Part shown: piece by piece, positions 60,876 through 64,000 of the stretch | How the letters are laid out: each line of letters starts with the position of its first letter | Numbering within the stretch: position 1 is the stretch's first letter | Origin: Xanthocytophaga flava | Lineage (GTDB): Bacteria > Bacteroidota > Bacteroidia > Cytophagales > 172606-1 | Direction: 5' to 3' | Assembly: GCF_030068545.1 (NCBI RefSeq) | Contig: NZ_JASJOR010000022.1 | Location: 1 to 64,000, forward strand | DNA: 64,000 bases | Position numbers and translations under genes: made by a program | Notes under the pieces: model-generated | The model's database searches: none | Seen by the model: only the letters and a program-made list of their open reading frames with translations | What the model was told of the DNA's origin: nothing

Positions 60876-63287
60876 CTACTGCTTGATAATACGGGATGAA
60901 GCTTTTCGCCCGTTGTGTGTTGTATAAGTGAGACAGTATTGACCTGAAGGCAGCTGAGATGTATTCACATAACATTTGTTACCTTGTGCCGTATAGGGGA
61001 GCTTATAGGAAGTACCTAACAGCGTATATGCCACTACTGAACGAATTGTTGTTGCATCTTCCACCTCAATAACTAAATAATTGCCAGTAGGATTAGGGTA
61101 CAATAATCCGAAGGTACTTGTATTTTTCTCTGTAGCAGTAGGTCCAGGAGATATGTAGGCTATCTTATACGCCAGATCTTTTCGGAATGAAGGCAAAAGG
61201 ACAGTAAGAGAATCTGTTGTTGCTGTAATCTGGCTCTGGCCTACCAAATCACCTGTTACTGGATTCATAAATGAAACATCATAGATTCCTCTCTCCATCT
61301 TTCCAATCTTTAGGGAAGCACTACTGATTACGGTAATAGTTGTAGAGTCAGCCCACTCACCATAGGATGTATTGTTCACATACCCATAGGCCTTTTTAGT
61401 ACCTGTAAACCCAAATGCCTCCAACGGACGAATAGCCACATTGCTAAACTGAATCTGACCAAACTGTATCCAATCCTGACCAGAATTAAATAGCCGAATC
61501 ACATGTTGTCCGGCAGGGAGAGAGCCTATCGTAAATACTCCTTTAGCTGTAACATTCCAGGTTGTTTTCAGCGTATTATCGACATAGACCTCTATTGTCT
61601 TGTTTCCGGAACCGGATAGGTCGTTGACCTGCAAGGTAACAGAGCCTGTACCTTGAAAGGTAACTGTAAATTGAAGGTCCCGGTTACGATTCTGCCAGGA
61701 GCCGTGAATATAATTTGTCAAAGTGGTTGTGCTGGAGGCATTACCTGAGGCATCAATAGTGCTGGTAAATGGGTCTGGACTGTTTGTTCCTGACCAGTCT
61801 GACACTCCGGGAGCCACATTGACTGTACCTACTATGGCCGGATTATTGGCAAACGGAATTGTACGTGATACCCCATCCGTCTCATGTACAATATCTATCT
61901 CATTCATAAACTGGCTAAAGGGCTTATACATACTGTATAATCCTTTGGCTTCGATATAGGTATCCCAAAACCAAAACATAGCAGGTGCTCCACTCATCAT
62001 ACTTGTCCACATGGTTTTGCGTACATGATCTCCCCAGTTATCCGGGTGTGAGCCATTCTGCGGATATTCAGTTCCACTGCCAAACTCTCCATTCATCATG
62101 GATTTGGTATAGGGAATAAATGTTTGTATCTGGTTATACACAACCTTATCAATACTACCTGAATAGGTATGCCACTGAAGCTGATCCATGGCAACATTGT
62201 CATTCAACAAAGGAAGAGTAGAATTATCTTTCCCACTACTGGTATTGACAATATGTTGGTTTACGTCAACGGATTTAAGATACTGACTCATTTCGTCATG
62301 CCAGCTATCGATTGCGGTATTTGTGCCGTCTGAATATTCTACCTCATTAAACAACTCCCAGCTCATAATAGCAGGCGAATATCCCCATCTCGCCACAATG
62401 TAACGATACATTTTCTGTGTTTGCTTTTTGGCGTCTGCGTTGGTAAAAAAATCACCTGCATTGGCAAGAAAACCGCCATTGGTTGTATTGTATGGGTTAT
62501 CATCCCACTCTGGATTGACCTTGGTTGAGTACTGTCCATGATGTTGTAATACCAGCTGCATATACACGCCATTAGCCTCACACAATGCTACTGTTGAGTC
62601 GAGTATACCTGCAGCAGACTGGCTATACTTTCCCAATCCATTGTACCACCCCGACCAATGATCAGTCTTCCATTCAAGTGCTTGCCGGGCAAAGTCTGTA
62701 AGCCAGTATCGCATCCAGTTCACCCCATTAGGACTCATACGCTGTGCAATCCAGGTGTGATAAAAATCTACCAGATTTCCGTTGTTCCAACACAGGTTGT
62801 ATCCAATAGGATAATAGGGTGTCTGATTATCAAAACGCATAAACTGTTTATTACCAGCATCAATCCGAACAAAACCTTTTGCACTACCTGCTGTCACAGT
62901 AAAAGATATAGGATCAGACACAGTCGTTGTGCCATCCACAATCTTTATCCTGATTTGATAACTGCCTGCCAGCACAGGTGTATAACGAAGCTTCCAGGAC
63001 GCTCCTGCAGCACTTTCGGTAGCTGAGTTAGCAGTGAATATGGCAGGAATGTAATAAAAGCAGGGTACCACTACAGTTTTATTTCCGGGTGTTGTTATTT
63101 CAGCATCTACTTTTACAATATCCGGATCATAGGGATTGCTATATATTTGACTAATCTGAAAGGTTAGTTCTGCCTTCTCATACTGCTGAAATGATGTTTT
63201 GTTAAGAACAGGAGCTTGAATAATGCCTGCAACACCTGTGTATATATGAAACATACACATACTTACTATGATAAAGAGTCTCTTCAT
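60876..63287 (-). CDS. Secreted GH5-like glycosidase with DUF5060 and T9SS tail
   Basis: An 803-residue exported enzyme with signal peptide ending GVAG (residue 21). Residues 25-135 resemble a DUF5060 beta domain before the catalytic part. Residues 140-490 form a (beta/alpha)8 barrel: acid/base Glu315 in MSWELFNEVE and nucleophile Glu401 in MMNGEFGSG, 86 apart. The clan-A sequence LVLQHHGQYS fits as well. Residues 500-640 hold a beta-sandwich that looks like a carbohydrate-binding module (VTLQVNDLSGSGNKTIEVYV, then AGQHVIRLFNSG). The last 75 residues are a T9SS type A sorting domain, STFGLLYPNPTGNYLVIEV to ASSRIIKQ. The target glycan is unknown; a cellulose- or mannan-like polymer is possible. 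It is a single gene. Confidence 0.85.
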   Translation of the reverse strand: MKRLFIIVSMCMFHIYTGVAGIIQAPVLNKTSFQQYEKAELTFQISQIYSNPYDPDIVKVDAEITTPGNKTVVVPCFYYIPAIFTANSATESAAGASWKLRYTPVLAGSYQIRIKIVDGTTTVSDPISFTVTAGSAKGFVRIDAGNKQFMRFDNQTPYYPIGYNLCWNNGNLVDFYHTWIAQRMSPNGVNWMRYWLTDFARQALEWKTDHWSGWYNGLGKYSQSAAGILDSTVALCEANGVYMQLVLQHHGQYSTKVNPEWDDNPYNTTNGGFLANAGDFFTNADAKKQTQKMYRYIVARWGYSPAIMSWELFNEVEYSDGTNTAIDSWHDEMSQYLKSVDVNQHIVNTSSGKDNSTLPLLNDNVAMDQLQWHTYSGSIDKVVYNQIQTFIPYTKSMMNGEFGSGTEYPQNGSHPDNWGDHVRKTMWTSMMSGAPAMFWFWDTYIEAKGLYSMYKPFSQFMNEIDIVHETDGVSRTIPFANNPAIVGTVNVAPGVSDWSGTNSPDPFTSTIDASGNASSTTTLTNYIHGSWQNRNRDLQFTVTFQGTGSVTLQVNDLSGSGNKTIEVYVDNTLKTTWNVTAKGVFTIGSLPAGQHVIRLFNSGQDWIQFGQIQFSNVAIRPLEAFGFTGTKKAYGYVNNTSYGEWADSTTITVISSASLKIGKMERGIYDVSFMNPVTGDLVGQSQITATTDSLTVLLPSFRKDLAYKIAYISPGPTATEKNTSTFGLLYPNPTGNYLVIEVEDATTIRSVVAYTLLGTSYKLPYTAQGNKCYVNTSQLPSGQYCLTYTTHNGRKASSRIIKQ

Positions 63288-63509
63288 GAGAGGTTAATTT
63301 AATGGAGGAGTCTGTGTAAACCTGATTTTGTAAGTGGAGTCCAATTGCAATACTGGAAACAATCGTTGGGATTAGCTTTTCTAACTATCAATCTATTTCT
63401 GGAAATAATAGTACCACAAATTGGAGTAGTAAAAAAGATAAGTACAGCTTTGTGTTATACAATGATAAGATTGTACAGTCTTCCATAGTATGTAACTTCA
63501 CACAATAGT

Positions 63510-64000
63510 TCAGGCTAATGTCTGAATAAACTTCTCCAGTGTTTCCTCCTCTTCTACCTGTAATTTTTTTCTAAGCCGATGCCGGGCTTTCTTTACACTC
63601 TCAGGAGCAATTCCAAGAATAGTTGCAGACTCTTTTAGGGATAAATTAAGTTTGATTAAAGCAGAAAGTCTAAGCTCTGCCTGAGTGATATCAGAATAGT
63701 GATAATGTAAAGTAGCAAAAAAGAGAGGATATACACTTTCAAAGTCTGTTCTGAACTGCTGCCAGGATTCCTCTGTAAGGATTCGGGATTGTAAGATAAC
63801 CTTTATCTTTTCAACAATTTCAGTATCAACAGAGCCCTCACTTTCAGACCGATTATTTTTTAATTCTTCCAGTTCATACTGTATAGTTTCAATGATCTGA
63901 TTTTTTTCAAGTATTGTCTGTGTGTATATTTCCAGCTTTTGCCGTTGTGTTTCCCTTAATGTTATATTCTGTACAATAATTTGCTGATGCTTCTCTTTAA
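63510..64000 (-). CDS. Coiled-coil/LuxR-type HTH regulator, C-terminal part (cut by window edge)
   Basis: The frame stays open on the minus strand from the right edge to the stop at 63510-63512, giving 163 residues. The first 60 residues are a coiled coil (RQKLEIYTQTILEKNQIIET, then IQYELEELKNN). The last 60 residues form a LuxR/GerE-like helix-turn-helix: SDITQAELRLSALIKLNLSL followed by KESATILGIAPESVKKARHR, in which LSLKESATILGI is the first part of the recognition unit. This tail occurs in Bacteroidota sensor proteins that follow TPR or two-component propeller domains. The N-terminal part lies outside the window. It may sense a signal for the adjacent glycosidase, which is only a guess. 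Confidence 0.75.
   Translation of the reverse strand, partial: KEKHQQIIVQNITLRETQRQKLEIYTQTILEKNQIIETIQYELEELKNNRSESEGSVDTEIVEKIKVILQSRILTEESWQQFRTDFESVYPLFFATLHYHYSDITQAELRLSALIKLNLSLKESATILGIAPESVKKARHRLRKKLQVEEEETLEKFIQTLA

Overview
The window looks like a chromosomal segment of a low-GC member of the Bacteroidota, most likely a free-living member of the Cytophagia. Reasons: two proteins end in type IX secretion (T9SS) type A sorting domains, there is a PorU-type gingipain-fold sortase paired with a PorV-type barrel, several genes are family types frequent in that phylum (DUF6175, OmpA with WD40-like repeats, NADase-type glycan-binding domain), lipoboxes are typical, start regions are mostly AT-rich with few Shine-Dalgarno sites, and some promoters fit the Bacteroidota -7 consensus TAnnTTTG. 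No rRNA, tRNA, CRISPR array or prophage was recognised.

Layout. 1-5.3 kb: the tail of a transposase at the left edge, an acetyltransferase, a TonB-like protein, small hypothetical genes and two decayed IS4-type transposases lying head to tail. 5.7-12.4 kb: a six-gene, one-strand operon of exported proteins: two CsgG/FlgO-like proteins (the second an internal duplication), a small FlgP/LPP20-like protein, a DUF6175 protein, a helical-repeat-like protein and a 522-residue protein of unknown function. 12.5-23.5 kb: housekeeping and hydrolytic genes (acetyltransferase, phosphodiester glycosidase, lipoprotein alpha/beta hydrolase, 2'-5' RNA ligase-like protein, prolyl oligopeptidase, DoxX-like membrane protein, DUF4132 protein). 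23.5-29.5 kb: a cluster of short palindromic repeats, an OmpA-like envelope protein, and a translationally coupled pair made of a zinc-ribbon protein and a secreted protein with a glycan-binding domain followed by a Hint (hedgehog/intein) domain.

29.8-43.4 kb: a T9SS cargo protein, a lipoprotein, a MATE transporter, an M23 peptidase, a THUMP-like methyltransferase, a YciI-like protein, and the PorU2/PorV2-like pair. 43.8-50.2 kb: an MFS transporter, an orphan periplasmic sugar-binding lipoprotein behind a structured leader, a LIC11966-like surface protein, and a complete molybdate ABC transporter (modA-modB-modC). 50.4-59 kb: a persulfide-dioxygenase-like protein with two rhodanese domains, a response regulator, a Rieske-type FAD oxidoreductase, a Tat-exported sugar phosphate isomerase-like protein, a type II NADH dehydrogenase and an exported protein. 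59.4-64 kb: an S24 (LexA/CI-like) repressor, a second cluster of the same palindromic repeats, a large GH5-like secreted glycosidase with a T9SS tail, and the C-terminal part of a coiled-coil/LuxR-type HTH regulator running off the right edge.

The most unusual items are the FlgO/FlgP/FlgT-like envelope operon, the Hint-domain secreted protein with its coupled zinc-ribbon partner, and the palindromic repeat family shared between positions near 23.6 kb and 60.6 kb. All functional statements are read from sequence motifs by eye; no database search was run.
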